DNA of 64,000 nt from assembly GCA_964579505.1 (NCBI GenBank), contig CAZOGC010000014.1:4646-68645 (forward strand), written 5' to 3'. Below the pieces are notes generated by a model. It saw nothing but the letters and a program-made list of their open reading frames with translations. It was not told where the DNA came from and searched no databases. Positions 42,172 through 50,854 of this stretch are shown in pieces. How positions within the stretch are numbered: the stretch's first letter is position 1; every line of letters begins with the position of its first letter. A program made the translations under genes and the position numbers. This stretch comes from JAJYSO01 sp964579505 (GTDB taxonomy: Bacteria; Bacteroidota; Bacteroidia; Flavobacteriales; Flavobacteriaceae).

Positions 42172-42204
42172 CCTCTAGAAATGCACATTTCTAGAGGCTT
42201 TTTT
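42167..42204. terminator. Bidirectional terminator between fahA and the TPM operon
   Basis: Near-continuous palindrome of 17-bp arms: AAAAGCCTCTAGAAATG (42167-42183) and its complement (42186-42202), with T runs on both sides. One of the strongest hairpins in the window. Its left arm repeats the 13 nt AGCCTCTAGAAAT found at 43061-43073. Confidence 0.88.
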
Positions 42205-42240
42205 GATTGCAAATATTTTATAATAATAAGAAGGATTGTG

Positions 42241-43059
42241 TTACCAACCACCGCCGGCACCGCCACCGCCGAAGCCGCCACCGCCGAAGCCGCCTCCAAA
42301 TCCTCCGCCACCGCCGAAGCCGCCACCACCGCCGAAGCCGCCTCCTCCAAAACCACCGCCAAATCCACGACCGAGGCTGCTGAGTAAAATAGCGTCAAAA
42401 AGTAAACCGCCTCCGCCACCGCCATGCCCGCCTTTTCCTCCGCGTCTCTTAATAAAGAAAATAAAAATAATGAAGAAGAAAATAAGAACGGGAATTATAC
42501 GAATAAAAGAAGAACCTTTTTTAGCTTTATGTGGCTTGGGAGTTCCTTTAAATTTTCCGGAAAGTATTTGTATAATAGCAGTCGTTCCGGCGTTTATTCC
42601 TTGATAGTAATTGCCTTTTCGAAAAGCCGGCCGAATAATGTTGCGATAAATTATACTGGTGCGAGCATCGGTAAGATAGGGTTCTAACCCATAGCCGGTA
42701 GTAATCCAAATTTTACGTTCTTTTTTGGCTATCATCAGTAGTACACCATTGTCTTTTTTACTTTGGCCAATGCCCCATTCTTGCGCCCATTTGGCAGCAT
42801 ATGTACCTATATATTCCCCTTGAAGTGAGTTGATTGTTATGACTACAATTTGGGTAGAGGTTGTGTCTGCGTAATTAATAAGCTTTCTGGTAAGCTGTTG
42901 TTCTTCGGTAGATGAGAGCATGTTGGCCTGATCGTAAACACTGGTTTGCATATCGGGACGAGGCGGAATATCGCGTTGTGCCCAAATAGGTTGTATGGTG
43001 GTGCTTATCAGAATGACCCCAATAAAAAAAGATAATTTATGTTTTAAAAAGTAGAACAT
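42241..43059 (-). CDS. TPM domain protein, membrane-anchored with glycine-rich tail
   Basis: 272-residue protein: signal peptide (about 1-28), periplasmic TPM_phosphatase domain (about 40-160: VYDQANMLSSTEEQQL, NGVLLMIAKKERKIWITTGYGLE), a span (about 188-204), then a Gly/Phe-rich tail of some 60 residues ending GGW. Proteins of this group occur with LemA; TPM domains are proposed to have phosphatase or membrane-repair roles. The start codon overlaps the stop of the preceding TPM gene by one base. The tail makes GC-rich repeats that generate proline-rich shadows on the other strand. Confidence 0.88.
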   Translation of the reverse strand: MFYFLKHKLSFFIGVILISTTIQPIWAQRDIPPRPDMQTSVYDQANMLSSTEEQQLTRKLINYADTTSTQIVVITINSLQGEYIGTYAAKWAQEWGIGQSKKDNGVLLMIAKKERKIWITTGYGLEPYLTDARTSIIYRNIIRPAFRKGNYYQGINAGTTAIIQILSGKFKGTPKPHKAKKGSSFIRIIPVLIFFFIIFIFFIKRRGGKGGHGGGGGGLLFDAILLSSLGRGFGGGFGGGGFGGGGGFGGGGGFGGGFGGGGFGGGGAGGGW

Positions 43060-43496
43060 TAGCCTCTAGAAATTTCGTCAGATAATTCGTTTACGTCGTC
43101 GTTAGCATGAGGAAAATACTTTTTTAGCTGTTCTCCGGCTAATATGATACCTTCGGTAAGCCCTTTTACAAAGTCACCATTTTTAAAATGCTTTTGCATC
43201 ACATCTCTCGTACTTCCCCAAAAATTGTCGGAAACTTTTTCGTGTATGCCTTTATCACCTAAGATATAGAATTTATGATCATTTACAGCTAGATAAATTA
43301 AAACACCATTTCGCAATTCGGTTTCATGCATTTTAAGTTGCTCAAAAATTTTTTTGGCATGTTCAAAGATATTTTCCTCACATTGGGGTTCAAGGTGTAC
43401 ACGAATTTCTCCGGAGGTATTCTTTTCGGCGGTCTGTATGGCTTTAATGATTTCTTCTTCACCAGCTTTACTGATAAATTCTTTTTTTGAGGCCAT
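43059..43496 (-). CDS. TPM domain protein, soluble form
   Basis: 145-residue TPM_phosphatase-domain protein without a signal peptide or clear membrane span: FISKAGEEEIIKAIQTAEKNTSGEIRVHL at the start, NGVLIYLAVNDHKFYILGDKGI in the core, and GLTEGIILAGEQLKKYFP near the end. It is probably cytosolic or peripheral. It lies 67 bp after lemA and shares a TAATG stop/start with the following TPM gene, implying coupled translation. Confidence 0.88.
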   Translation of the reverse strand: MASKKEFISKAGEEEIIKAIQTAEKNTSGEIRVHLEPQCEENIFEHAKKIFEQLKMHETELRNGVLIYLAVNDHKFYILGDKGIHEKVSDNFWGSTRDVMQKHFKNGDFVKGLTEGIILAGEQLKKYFPHANDDVNELSDEISRG

Positions 43497-43563
43497 TTTT
43501 TAGCGATTCAAAGGGTTATTTTAATTTATAACTATCTATCATAAAATAGATTATATAGTTCTA

Positions 43564-44178
43564 TTAAAATTTTACTTCAGGTGCTTTTTCAGCTCCTTTT
43601 TCAGCCTCAAAGCGCGTCATTTTTTGAAAACGTCCTTGGTCACCTACCCAAGTAAAAGGAAATTTCTGAATGTAGTTATCATAAATATTAACGGCTTCAT
43701 TATATCTATTTCTAGCTACATTGATTCGATTTTCGGTTCCTTCTAATTGCGATTGTAAACTTTGAAAATTTTGAGTAGCGGTTAATTTGGGATACCGCTC
43801 AACACTAACCAATAAACGTGAAAGGGCAGAAGAAAGGCCGTTTTGTGCGGCTTGAAATTTTTGAATGCTACTTGCATTTAAGTTATTAGCATCAACCGTA
43901 ACAGAGGTGGCTTTTGCGCGTGCTTCAATCACATCCGTTAAGGTACTTTTTTCAAAATCGGCAGCTCCTTTAACGGTGTTTACGAGGTTAGGAATAAGAT
44001 CGCTTCGCCTTTGATAGGCGCTTTCTACATTAGACCATGCTGTTTTGGCCTGCCCGCGCATGTCTACGGCTTTGTTGTTTACAGAAATGCCTAAGATGGC
44101 TTTAATGCCAAAGAATATAACGATAACGGCAACGACTACAATTACTGGAATGAGCCATTTTTTAGTGGATGAGTTCAT
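43564..44178 (-). CDS. lemA: LemA family protein
   Basis: 204-residue membrane protein with one N-terminal span (about residues 9-30) and a long helical domain: AWSNVESAYQRRSDLIPNLVNTVKG, with the family motif RRxDLIPNLV, and NRYNEAVNIYDNYIQKFP. Function unknown, though it often pairs with TPM-domain proteins, as here. It begins 10 bp after merR. Confidence 0.94.
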   Translation of the reverse strand: MNSSTKKWLIPVIVVVAVIVIFFGIKAILGISVNNKAVDMRGQAKTAWSNVESAYQRRSDLIPNLVNTVKGAADFEKSTLTDVIEARAKATSVTVDANNLNASSIQKFQAAQNGLSSALSRLLVSVERYPKLTATQNFQSLQSQLEGTENRINVARNRYNEAVNIYDNYIQKFPFTWVGDQGRFQKMTRFEAEKGAEKAPEVKF

Positions 44179-44188
44179 AGGATAAAGT

Positions 44189-44518
44189 TTAAAGTTGATC
44201 TTTTATTTTTTTTAATTCAGCTTTAATGTTTTCTAATTTGGCAATAATAGCAAAATTATTGAGTGCTTCTTGCTTATTTTCTTTTAAATGTGTCTTAGCG
44301 CCTTCTAATGTAAACCCTCGTTCTTTTACTAAGTGATAGATAAATTTTAAATTTTTTATGTCTTCGCGTGTAAATTTTCGGTTTCCTTTGGCATTTTTTT
44401 TAGGGTTGAGTACGTCAAATTCTTTCTCCCAAAACCGAATAAGAGAGGTGTTTACCCCAAAAGCTTCGGCCACCTCGCCAATACCGTAATACATTTTGTC
44501 TGGAAGTTCAATATTCAT
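44189..44518 (-). CDS. MerR-family transcriptional regulator
   Basis: 109-residue winged-helix protein: YYGIGEVAEAFGVNTSLIRFWEKEFDVLNPKKNAKGNRKFT is the MerR HTH, followed by a coiled dimerisation helix. There is no C-terminal effector domain or cysteine metal site, as in the short Bacteroidota MerR proteins. It starts within the stop of the M23 gene (TGATG) and precedes lemA; it may regulate this operon, but that is inference. Confidence 0.9.
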   Translation of the reverse strand: MNIELPDKMYYGIGEVAEAFGVNTSLIRFWEKEFDVLNPKKNAKGNRKFTREDIKNLKFIYHLVKERGFTLEGAKTHLKENKQEALNNFAIIAKLENIKAELKKIKDQL

Positions 44519-45492
44519 CAGTCCATAGATTGGTTTTGTAAAGTCGACTTTTGCAGTAAAATACTGTATTCTTCCGGAGTTAAATCTCCGTGGAAGTAAT
44601 AAATAGGATTTACGGTATGACCGTCTTTACGCACTTCATAATGTAAGTGGGGGCCGGTTGATAGGCCACTGTTGCCCACCAGTCCAATTACTTGTCCGCG
44701 TTTTACATGTTGTCCGCGTTTCACCAATATTTTACTGAGGTGAGCATACCGTGTTTCATAACCAAAACCGTGATTAATTACTACCTCTCTACCATATCCG
44801 TGCCCACGAGAAGCACGCTCAACAACCCCATCGGCAGTAGCATAAACTTTAGCGCCCATGTTAGAAACAAAGTCGATACCATCGTGCATCCTCATAATTT
44901 TTAAGATAGGGTGCCAACGCATACCATAGCCGGAAGAGATGCGTTGTAAATCTTTGTCTTTTAAAGGTTGAATAGCCGGAATAGCAGCTAATAATTTCTC
45001 TTTGTTTTTAGCTAGTTTGGCAATTTCATCTAGCGATTTAGATTCTACCACCAATCTTTTTTGAAGAATATCCATCTTTTTATTGGCTGCAATAATTAGT
45101 TGAGAGTTGTCGTATCCTTCTAAATCTTTGTAGCGATTAACCCCTCCAAACCCAGCTTCGCGTTGTGCTTTCGGAATAGGGTTGGCCTCAAAATAAACCC
45201 GGTATATTTTGTTGTCGCGCTCTTCAACATTTTTCAATACTTTTTGCGCTTGTTCCATTTTTTTGTTGAGCAAACTGTATTGTAATTTCATATTGGTTAA
45301 CTCTCGATCTAACACCTTTTCTTTGGGAGTTTCTATTTGTGGAAGACTCAAAAATATGGTTAAGAGAATAAATCCGGCTAAGAAGCACCCCAATACGGAC
45401 ATGACAACATAGGTAATGCGTCGTCCTTTTTTAGGCTCTATTTTTCGGTAAGAAAGCGTTTCGCTATCGTAGTAATATTTGACTTTTGCCAT
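44518..45492 (-). CDS. M23 family metallopeptidase (LytM-like)
   Basis: 324-residue envelope protein: cytosolic basic start, one span (about residues 28-50), coiled coil (about 57-105), then an M23 domain with the zinc residues in MHDGIDFVS (HxxxD type) and HLHYEVR near residue 290, and GMRWHPI before it. It probably cleaves peptide cross-links of peptidoglycan, or activates amidases if degenerate; the metal residues look intact. First gene of the M23-merR-lemA-TPM-TPM run, divergent from alaS. Confidence 0.92.
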   Translation of the reverse strand: MAKVKYYYDSETLSYRKIEPKKGRRITYVVMSVLGCFLAGFILLTIFLSLPQIETPKEKVLDRELTNMKLQYSLLNKKMEQAQKVLKNVEERDNKIYRVYFEANPIPKAQREAGFGGVNRYKDLEGYDNSQLIIAANKKMDILQKRLVVESKSLDEIAKLAKNKEKLLAAIPAIQPLKDKDLQRISSGYGMRWHPILKIMRMHDGIDFVSNMGAKVYATADGVVERASRGHGYGREVVINHGFGYETRYAHLSKILVKRGQHVKRGQVIGLVGNSGLSTGPHLHYEVRKDGHTVNPIYYFHGDLTPEEYSILLQKSTLQNQSMD

Positions 45493-45547
45493 TGTTTTAA
45501 AAAGCTTATTTTTGCCGAAAAAGGGAGTTAACCTTGCTTATAAAGGG

Positions 45548-45577
45548 CAAATATAAAGAAATTGTTCTAATGCACAG
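45548..45577 (-). promoter_or_regulatory. Candidate promoter of the M23-to-TPM operon
   Basis: Minus strand: TATATTTG at 45555-45548, with CTG (one mismatch to TTG) at 45577-45575 and a 19-nt spacer. Predicted start near 45543, leader about 50 nt. Confidence 0.5.
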
Positions 45578-45608
45578 GAAGGTTTAACGCTTATAGTATT
45601 AAAGTTTT

Positions 45609-48230
45609 ATGAAAGCTAATCAAGTCCGAGCCGAGTTTCTTAAGTTTTTTAACGCAAAAAATCACAAAATCGTACCTTCTGCACCTATGGTGTTGAAAGA
45701 CGATCCAACATTATTGTTTACGAATGCCGGAATGAACCAATTTAAGGAATACTTTTTAGGCAATAGCGCCCCCAAATATAACCGAGTAGCAGACACACAA
45801 AAATGCTTGCGTGTAAGTGGGAAGCACAATGATTTAGAGGAGGTAGGAAAAGATACTTATCACCACACGATGTTTGAAATGCTGGGTAATTGGAGTTTTG
45901 GTGACTATTTTAAGAAAGAAGCCATTCAATATGCATGGGAGCTGTTAACTGAAGTGTATAAAATACCTAAAGAAGATTTATATGTTACGGTTTTTGAGGG
46001 TGATGAAAAAGATAGATTAGCAAAAGACACAGAAGCATATGCTATTTGGAAAGAAATCGTGCCGGAAAAACAAATTTTATTAGGAAACAAAAAAGACAAT
46101 TTCTGGGAAATGGGCGATCAAGGTCCTTGTGGCCCTGCATCAGAAATTCATATTGATATTCGCCCTGATGATGAAAAGAAAAAAGTCTTAGGCAGTACAT
46201 TAGTCAATCAAGACCACCCGTTGGTAATAGAAATTTGGAACCTGGTTTTTATTCAGTACAACCGTAAAGCTGATGGAAGTCTGGAAGAACTACCTCACAA
46301 ACATATAGATACCGGAATGGGATTAGAACGCTTGTGTATGGCTTTGCAACACAAGACTTCAAACTATGATACCGATGTCTTTACACCGTTGATTACTGAA
46401 ATTGAAAAAATAACGCACATATCTTATGGCAAAGGCGATAATTCTGCTGAAACAGATGTGGCTATTCGGGTAATTGCCGATCATATTCGGGCGGTAACTT
46501 TTGCCATAGCCGACGGGCAGTTGCCGGGTAACACCGGAGCCGGCTATGTGATAAGACGAATTTTGCGTCGTGCTATTCGGTATGGCTTTACGTTCTTACA
46601 AACACAAGAGCCCTTTATTTACAAGCTGGTAAGGGTTTTGGTAAAACAAATGAGTGAGGCTTTTCCGGAGTTAAAAAAGCAACAAAAATTATGTGAAAAT
46701 GTAATTCGTGAAGAAGAACAAACTTTTTTAAAGACCTTAGAAAAAGGATTAAATCTGCTAGATAGTGTAATAGCCGAAGCTACTACACAAAAAATTTCGG
46801 GAAAAAAGGCCTTTGAGTTGTACGATACCTACGGTTTTCCTATTGATTTGACAGCCCTAATTCTGGCTGAACGCGGATTGACACTAAACGAAGAAGAATT
46901 TGAAGAAGAATTGCAAAAGCAAAAAGAACGTTCTCGTTCTGCAGCTAAGAGTTTGACGGGTGATTGGACTGTTTTAAGCGATGATGAAGAGGAGGAATTT
47001 GTGGGATATGATTTTTTACAGGCTGATGTAAAAATTACAAAATATCGAAAAATTACCGATAAAAAGACCGGAGAGCATTATCAATTAGTGTTTAACATTA
47101 CCCCATTTTATGCACAAGGTGGGGGACAAGTAGGAGATAAAGGCTATATAGAAGGAGAAAATGGAGAGCGAATAGCTATAATTGATACTAAAAAAGAAAA
47201 CAATTTAATTGTTCATTTTGCCAAGAAACTGCCGAAAAATATAACCAAAAACTTTAAGGCAGTAGTTAATGAGACAAAACGAAAAGGAGCAATGGCTAAC
47301 CACTCGGCCACTCACTTGCTCGATCAGGCCTTGCGCAGTGTTTTGGGTACCCATGTAGAACAACGAGGATCGCTTGTAACGCCCGATCGGTTGCGATTTG
47401 ATTTTTCTCATTTTAGCAAGATGACAGAAGAAGAGTTAGAGAAAGTAGAAACCTTTGTAAACGATCGCATTGCCGAAAACCTTCCGTTGATAGAGCAGCG
47501 TGCTATTCCACATGAAGAAGCACTAAAAGAAGGGGCTATTGCCTTGTTTGGTGAAAAATATGGAGATTTGGTTCGCACCATTCGTTTTGGGGAATCTATT
47601 GAACTGTGTGGAGGTACACACGTTTCTCGAACTGCCGATGTTTGGGGTTTTAAATTAATGAGTGAAAGTGGTATTGCCTCCGGGGTACGTCGTATAGAAG
47701 CTATTACCGGCGATGCGTTAAAAACGTATTACGCAAATCAATCGTTATTAATAAAACACTTAGAAGCTACTTTTAAAAACAAAAAAGACTTGCTAAAAGC
47801 GGTAACTGACTTGCAAGAAGAAAATAATATACTGCAGAAAAAAGTAACAGATCTAAGACATAAGCAAGCTGTGCAAATAAAAGAAGTTCTTAAATCAGAA
47901 CTTCAAGTCATAAACGGTATTAATTTTATAACCAAGAAAGTATCGTTAGATGCAACTGCTTTAAAAGATGTTGTCTTTCAACTGGGTAACGAAGTAGAAA
48001 AGTTATTTGTTTTGTTAGGATCAACGCAAAATGGCAAAGCACTTTTAACCTGTTATATTGCAAAAGAATTAGTAGAAGCAGAGGGGCTTCATGCCGGAAA
48101 GATTGTGCGTGAACTAGGAAAATACATCCAAGGTGGAGGCGGGGGGCAAGCCTTTTTCGCAACGGCAGGCGGAAAGAATGTAGCCGGTATTTCGGAAGCG
48201 CTTACAGCTGCTAAAAGTTTATTGCAATAA
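45609..48230 (+). CDS. alaS: Alanyl-tRNA synthetase
   Basis: 873-residue class II synthetase. Seen: the N-terminal catalytic core (FFNAKNHKIVPSAPMVLKDDPTLLFTNAGMNQFK), QGPCGPASEIH, MGLERL, GAGYVIRRILRRAIRY, the editing domain with HSATHLLDQAL and CGGTHV (zinc and editing residues), and the C-terminal DHHA1-type domain ending GKYIQGGGGGQ. ATG at 45609. A terminator follows. Full length. Confidence 0.97.
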   Translation: MKANQVRAEFLKFFNAKNHKIVPSAPMVLKDDPTLLFTNAGMNQFKEYFLGNSAPKYNRVADTQKCLRVSGKHNDLEEVGKDTYHHTMFEMLGNWSFGDYFKKEAIQYAWELLTEVYKIPKEDLYVTVFEGDEKDRLAKDTEAYAIWKEIVPEKQILLGNKKDNFWEMGDQGPCGPASEIHIDIRPDDEKKKVLGSTLVNQDHPLVIEIWNLVFIQYNRKADGSLEELPHKHIDTGMGLERLCMALQHKTSNYDTDVFTPLITEIEKITHISYGKGDNSAETDVAIRVIADHIRAVTFAIADGQLPGNTGAGYVIRRILRRAIRYGFTFLQTQEPFIYKLVRVLVKQMSEAFPELKKQQKLCENVIREEEQTFLKTLEKGLNLLDSVIAEATTQKISGKKAFELYDTYGFPIDLTALILAERGLTLNEEEFEEELQKQKERSRSAAKSLTGDWTVLSDDEEEEFVGYDFLQADVKITKYRKITDKKTGEHYQLVFNITPFYAQGGGQVGDKGYIEGENGERIAIIDTKKENNLIVHFAKKLPKNITKNFKAVVNETKRKGAMANHSATHLLDQALRSVLGTHVEQRGSLVTPDRLRFDFSHFSKMTEEELEKVETFVNDRIAENLPLIEQRAIPHEEALKEGAIALFGEKYGDLVRTIRFGESIELCGGTHVSRTADVWGFKLMSESGIASGVRRIEAITGDALKTYYANQSLLIKHLEATFKNKKDLLKAVTDLQEENNILQKKVTDLRHKQAVQIKEVLKSELQVINGINFITKKVSLDATALKDVVFQLGNEVEKLFVLLGSTQNGKALLTCYIAKELVEAEGLHAGKIVRELGKYIQGGGGGQAFFATAGGKNVAGISEALTAAKSLLQ

Positions 48231-48258
48231 AGTTTTTTCAATAATATTATTGGCGAAG

Positions 48259-48286
48259 AGCTTACTCAAAATAGTAAGCTTTTTTT
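48259..48286 (+). terminator. Terminator of alaS
   Basis: AGCTTACT (48259-48266) / AGTAAGCT (48273-48280), loop CAAAAT, followed by a run of six T (48281-48286). Confidence 0.78.
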
Positions 48287-48378
48287 AGTCAATTGGTTGT
48301 TATCTTTTGATGAAAGACCCAAGTTTTCTTAATTTAATTTGTATTTTCGTCATTCTAATTTATAAAAAAATTTAACAA

Positions 48379-50508
48379 ATGAAACGCACGTATGTATTAC
48401 CGCTGATTTTGTCAGTATTCTTGGTATCATCCTGTGGTAAAAACACCAAAAGTAACAAAGGTGACGCAGCCGATAATCCTTTATTATCTAAGAGTACTTT
48501 ACCATTTGGGGTGCCTAATTTTGATGAAATTAACAATAGTGATTACAAACCCGCTATTGAGGCCGGTATCAAAGAAAAGTATAAAGAAATTGAAGAAATA
48601 GCTAATAATACTGAAGCGCCTACATTCCAAAATACGTTGGTTGCACTAGAAAAATCAGGACAAGATTTAAACCGTGTATTAAATGCATTTTACTTACTTA
48701 CCGGGGCGAATACGAATGATACCCTGCAAAAGGTAGAAGAGGAAATGGCCCCTAAATTGTCAGCACTTAACGATGCTATTTTTTTAAATGACAAATTATT
48801 TAAGCGTGTTAAATCGGTTTACAATCAATTAGATAGCTTAAAATTAGAGGCAGAATCAACGCGTTTAGTTCAGTATTACTATCAACAATTTGTGTTGGCC
48901 GGAGCCAATCTTTCAGATGCTAAAAAAGACAAACTGAAAAAATTGAATGGTGAGATTGCAAAATTGATGTCTCAATTCAGCAATAAACTATTGGCCGCTG
49001 CCAAAGAATCTGCTTTAGTCATAAAAGATAAATCTAAATTGGCCGGGTTAAGTGAAGCTCAATTGCAGTATGCGGCAAAAAAAGCCACAGAACATGGGCA
49101 CGATGGAGCGTATGAAATTCCGTTACAAAACACCACCCAGCAACCGTTGTTACAAGATTTAACAAACCGAGATACGCGTCACGAACTTTTCGAGCATTCT
49201 ATTAATCGGGCAGAACACGGAGATAGTGCAGATACCCGTAAAACCATTATTCGTATAGCAGAAGCTCGTGCAGAAAAAGCACACTTGTTGAGCTTTGATA
49301 GTTATGCTGCTTGGAATTTACAAGATCAGATGGCCAAAACGCCGGAGGCTGTTGAAAAATTTTTAGGAAAAATTGTTCCGGCATCTACTGCTAAAGCTAA
49401 GGCAGAAGCCGCCGAGATTCAAAAAATGATTAAACAGTCCGGTAAAGATTTTGAATTAGAACCCTGGGATTGGAATTTATATGCAGAAAAAGTGCGTAAA
49501 GCCAAATACGATCTAGATCAGGATAAAATAAAACAATATTTTGTACTCGATAGCGTACTGCAAAATGGCGTGTTTTATGCAGCAAATCAGTTATACGGAT
49601 TGACGTTTAAAGAGCGTACAGACATTCCGGTTTATCAAAAAGACGTACGTACTTTTGAGGTGTTTGATAAAGATGGATCGACTATAGGTCTTTTTTACTG
49701 TGATTATTTTAAACGCGATAATAAAGGAGGAGGCGCCTGGATGTCTAACCTTGTAGGACAATCAAAGTTATTAGACACAAAACCGGTTATCTACAACGTT
49801 TGCAACTTTCCTAAACCGGCTGATGGGCAACCTGCATTGTTGAGCTATGATGATGTTTCAACCATGTTTCACGAATTTGGGCATGCACTACACGGTTTCT
49901 TTGCAGACCAAAAGTATCCAAGTCTTTCCGGAACTAATGTAGCACGCGATTTTGTTGAATTTCCTTCACAATTTAATGAGCATTGGGCTTTGTATCCTAG
50001 TATTTTGAAGCACTATGCTAAAAATTATAAAACCGGTGAGGTTATTCCGCAGACGTTGGTAGATAAGATCAAAAAATCATCTACCTTTAACCAAGGATAT
50101 ATGCTTACAGAACTGTTAGCCGCTGCACAATTAGATATGCAATGGCACATGATTTCTGCTGATAAAACTATAAATAATGTAGACGAATTTGAGAAAAAAG
50201 CATTAGAGCGTACACACCTTGCTTTAAAAGAAGTGCCACCGCGCTATCGCTCTTCTTATTTTCAACATATTTGGGGAAATGGCTATGCCGCCGGTTATTA
50301 CGCCTATATTTGGACAGAGATGTTAGCTGATGACGCTTACGCTTGGTTTGAAGAAAACGGAGGACTTACGCGTGAAAACGGACAACGTTTCCGCGATATG
50401 ATTCTTTCAAGAGGAAATACAGAAGACTACAACAAGATGTTTAAAGATTTTAGAGGTCACGCGCCCAACATCACTCCGATGTTGAAAGATAGAGGACTTG
50501 TAAAATAA
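48379..50508 (+). CDS. M3 family metallopeptidase (Dcp/oligopeptidase A-like), lipoprotein
   Basis: 709-residue zinc peptidase. Lipobox FLVSSC near residue 20 puts it in the periplasm as a lipoprotein. The long helical N-domain is followed by the zinc motif HEFGHALHG at about residue 498, with the third ligand Glu in the FVEFPSQFNEHW segment, and the substrate-binding Tyr/His loop (GYAAGYYAYIW). It resembles peptidyl-dipeptidase Dcp, which removes C-terminal dipeptides. Monocistronic, with a terminator downstream. Confidence 0.93.
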   Translation: MKRTYVLPLILSVFLVSSCGKNTKSNKGDAADNPLLSKSTLPFGVPNFDEINNSDYKPAIEAGIKEKYKEIEEIANNTEAPTFQNTLVALEKSGQDLNRVLNAFYLLTGANTNDTLQKVEEEMAPKLSALNDAIFLNDKLFKRVKSVYNQLDSLKLEAESTRLVQYYYQQFVLAGANLSDAKKDKLKKLNGEIAKLMSQFSNKLLAAAKESALVIKDKSKLAGLSEAQLQYAAKKATEHGHDGAYEIPLQNTTQQPLLQDLTNRDTRHELFEHSINRAEHGDSADTRKTIIRIAEARAEKAHLLSFDSYAAWNLQDQMAKTPEAVEKFLGKIVPASTAKAKAEAAEIQKMIKQSGKDFELEPWDWNLYAEKVRKAKYDLDQDKIKQYFVLDSVLQNGVFYAANQLYGLTFKERTDIPVYQKDVRTFEVFDKDGSTIGLFYCDYFKRDNKGGGAWMSNLVGQSKLLDTKPVIYNVCNFPKPADGQPALLSYDDVSTMFHEFGHALHGFFADQKYPSLSGTNVARDFVEFPSQFNEHWALYPSILKHYAKNYKTGEVIPQTLVDKIKKSSTFNQGYMLTELLAAAQLDMQWHMISADKTINNVDEFEKKALERTHLALKEVPPRYRSSYFQHIWGNGYAAGYYAYIWTEMLADDAYAWFEENGGLTRENGQRFRDMILSRGNTEDYNKMFKDFRGHAPNITPMLKDRGLVK

Positions 50509-50560
50509 TTGCTTATAGTTTGTATCGTCTTAAAAAGGCGCTATAGAAATAATTAATTTC

Positions 50561-50597
50561 TAAGCCTGAGGAAGTTGACTCCTCAGGCTTAATTTTT
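50561..50597 (+). terminator. Terminator of the M3 peptidase gene
   Basis: TAAGCCTGAGGA (50561-50572) / TCCTCAGGCTTA (50580-50591), perfect 12-bp stem, 7-nt loop, then ATTTTT. Confidence 0.83.
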
Positions 50598-50854
50598 ATA
50601 GCTCTAATTTACTAGTTTGTGTTGTTTGTGTATTTGGTATGACCTGAATACACAACAGCTTGAGGATCATATTTTATACATACGAGTGCTTGAACCTTCA
50701 GTTTGCTTTTTACTTTGCATGTAGGTTGATGTTTGAGGAAATGCAAAAAGAGTATTTGTAAAATTTTATGAATAAAGGATGTACAGATGTTTGTGAAACC
50801 GCTCGTTAATTGCTGATAAATTCCTTAATTTTGGCACACAAAATATAGCATATT
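50598..50854. other. Intergenic region between the M3 peptidase and fumC
   Basis: No gene is seen. The gap between stop and next start is 346 bp, the longest in the window. After the terminator it contains a 9-bp inverted repeat (TTGTGTATT at 50626-50634, AATACACAA at 50647-50655, 12-nt loop) and, near fumC, a -7 box. The rest is unstructured by eye. Confidence 0.6.
50826..50833 (+). promoter_or_regulatory. Probable -7 box of fumC
   Basis: TAATTTTG, 21 nt before the ATG, matches TAnnTTTG. The nearest TTG (50810) is only 13 nt away, so the -33 element is not convincing. Confidence 0.38.

Noticed and set aside
42241..42430. GC-rich short tandem repeats that resemble a CRISPR or satellite array
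   Set aside because: The period is irregular and in frame with Gly/Phe codons; no constant repeat with unique spacers exists.
42181..42687. Proline- and alanine-rich frames opposite the end of the anchored TPM gene
   Set aside because: They are the complement and frame shifts of the GGxGGF codon repeats; the minus strand has the real domain, signal peptide and operon context.
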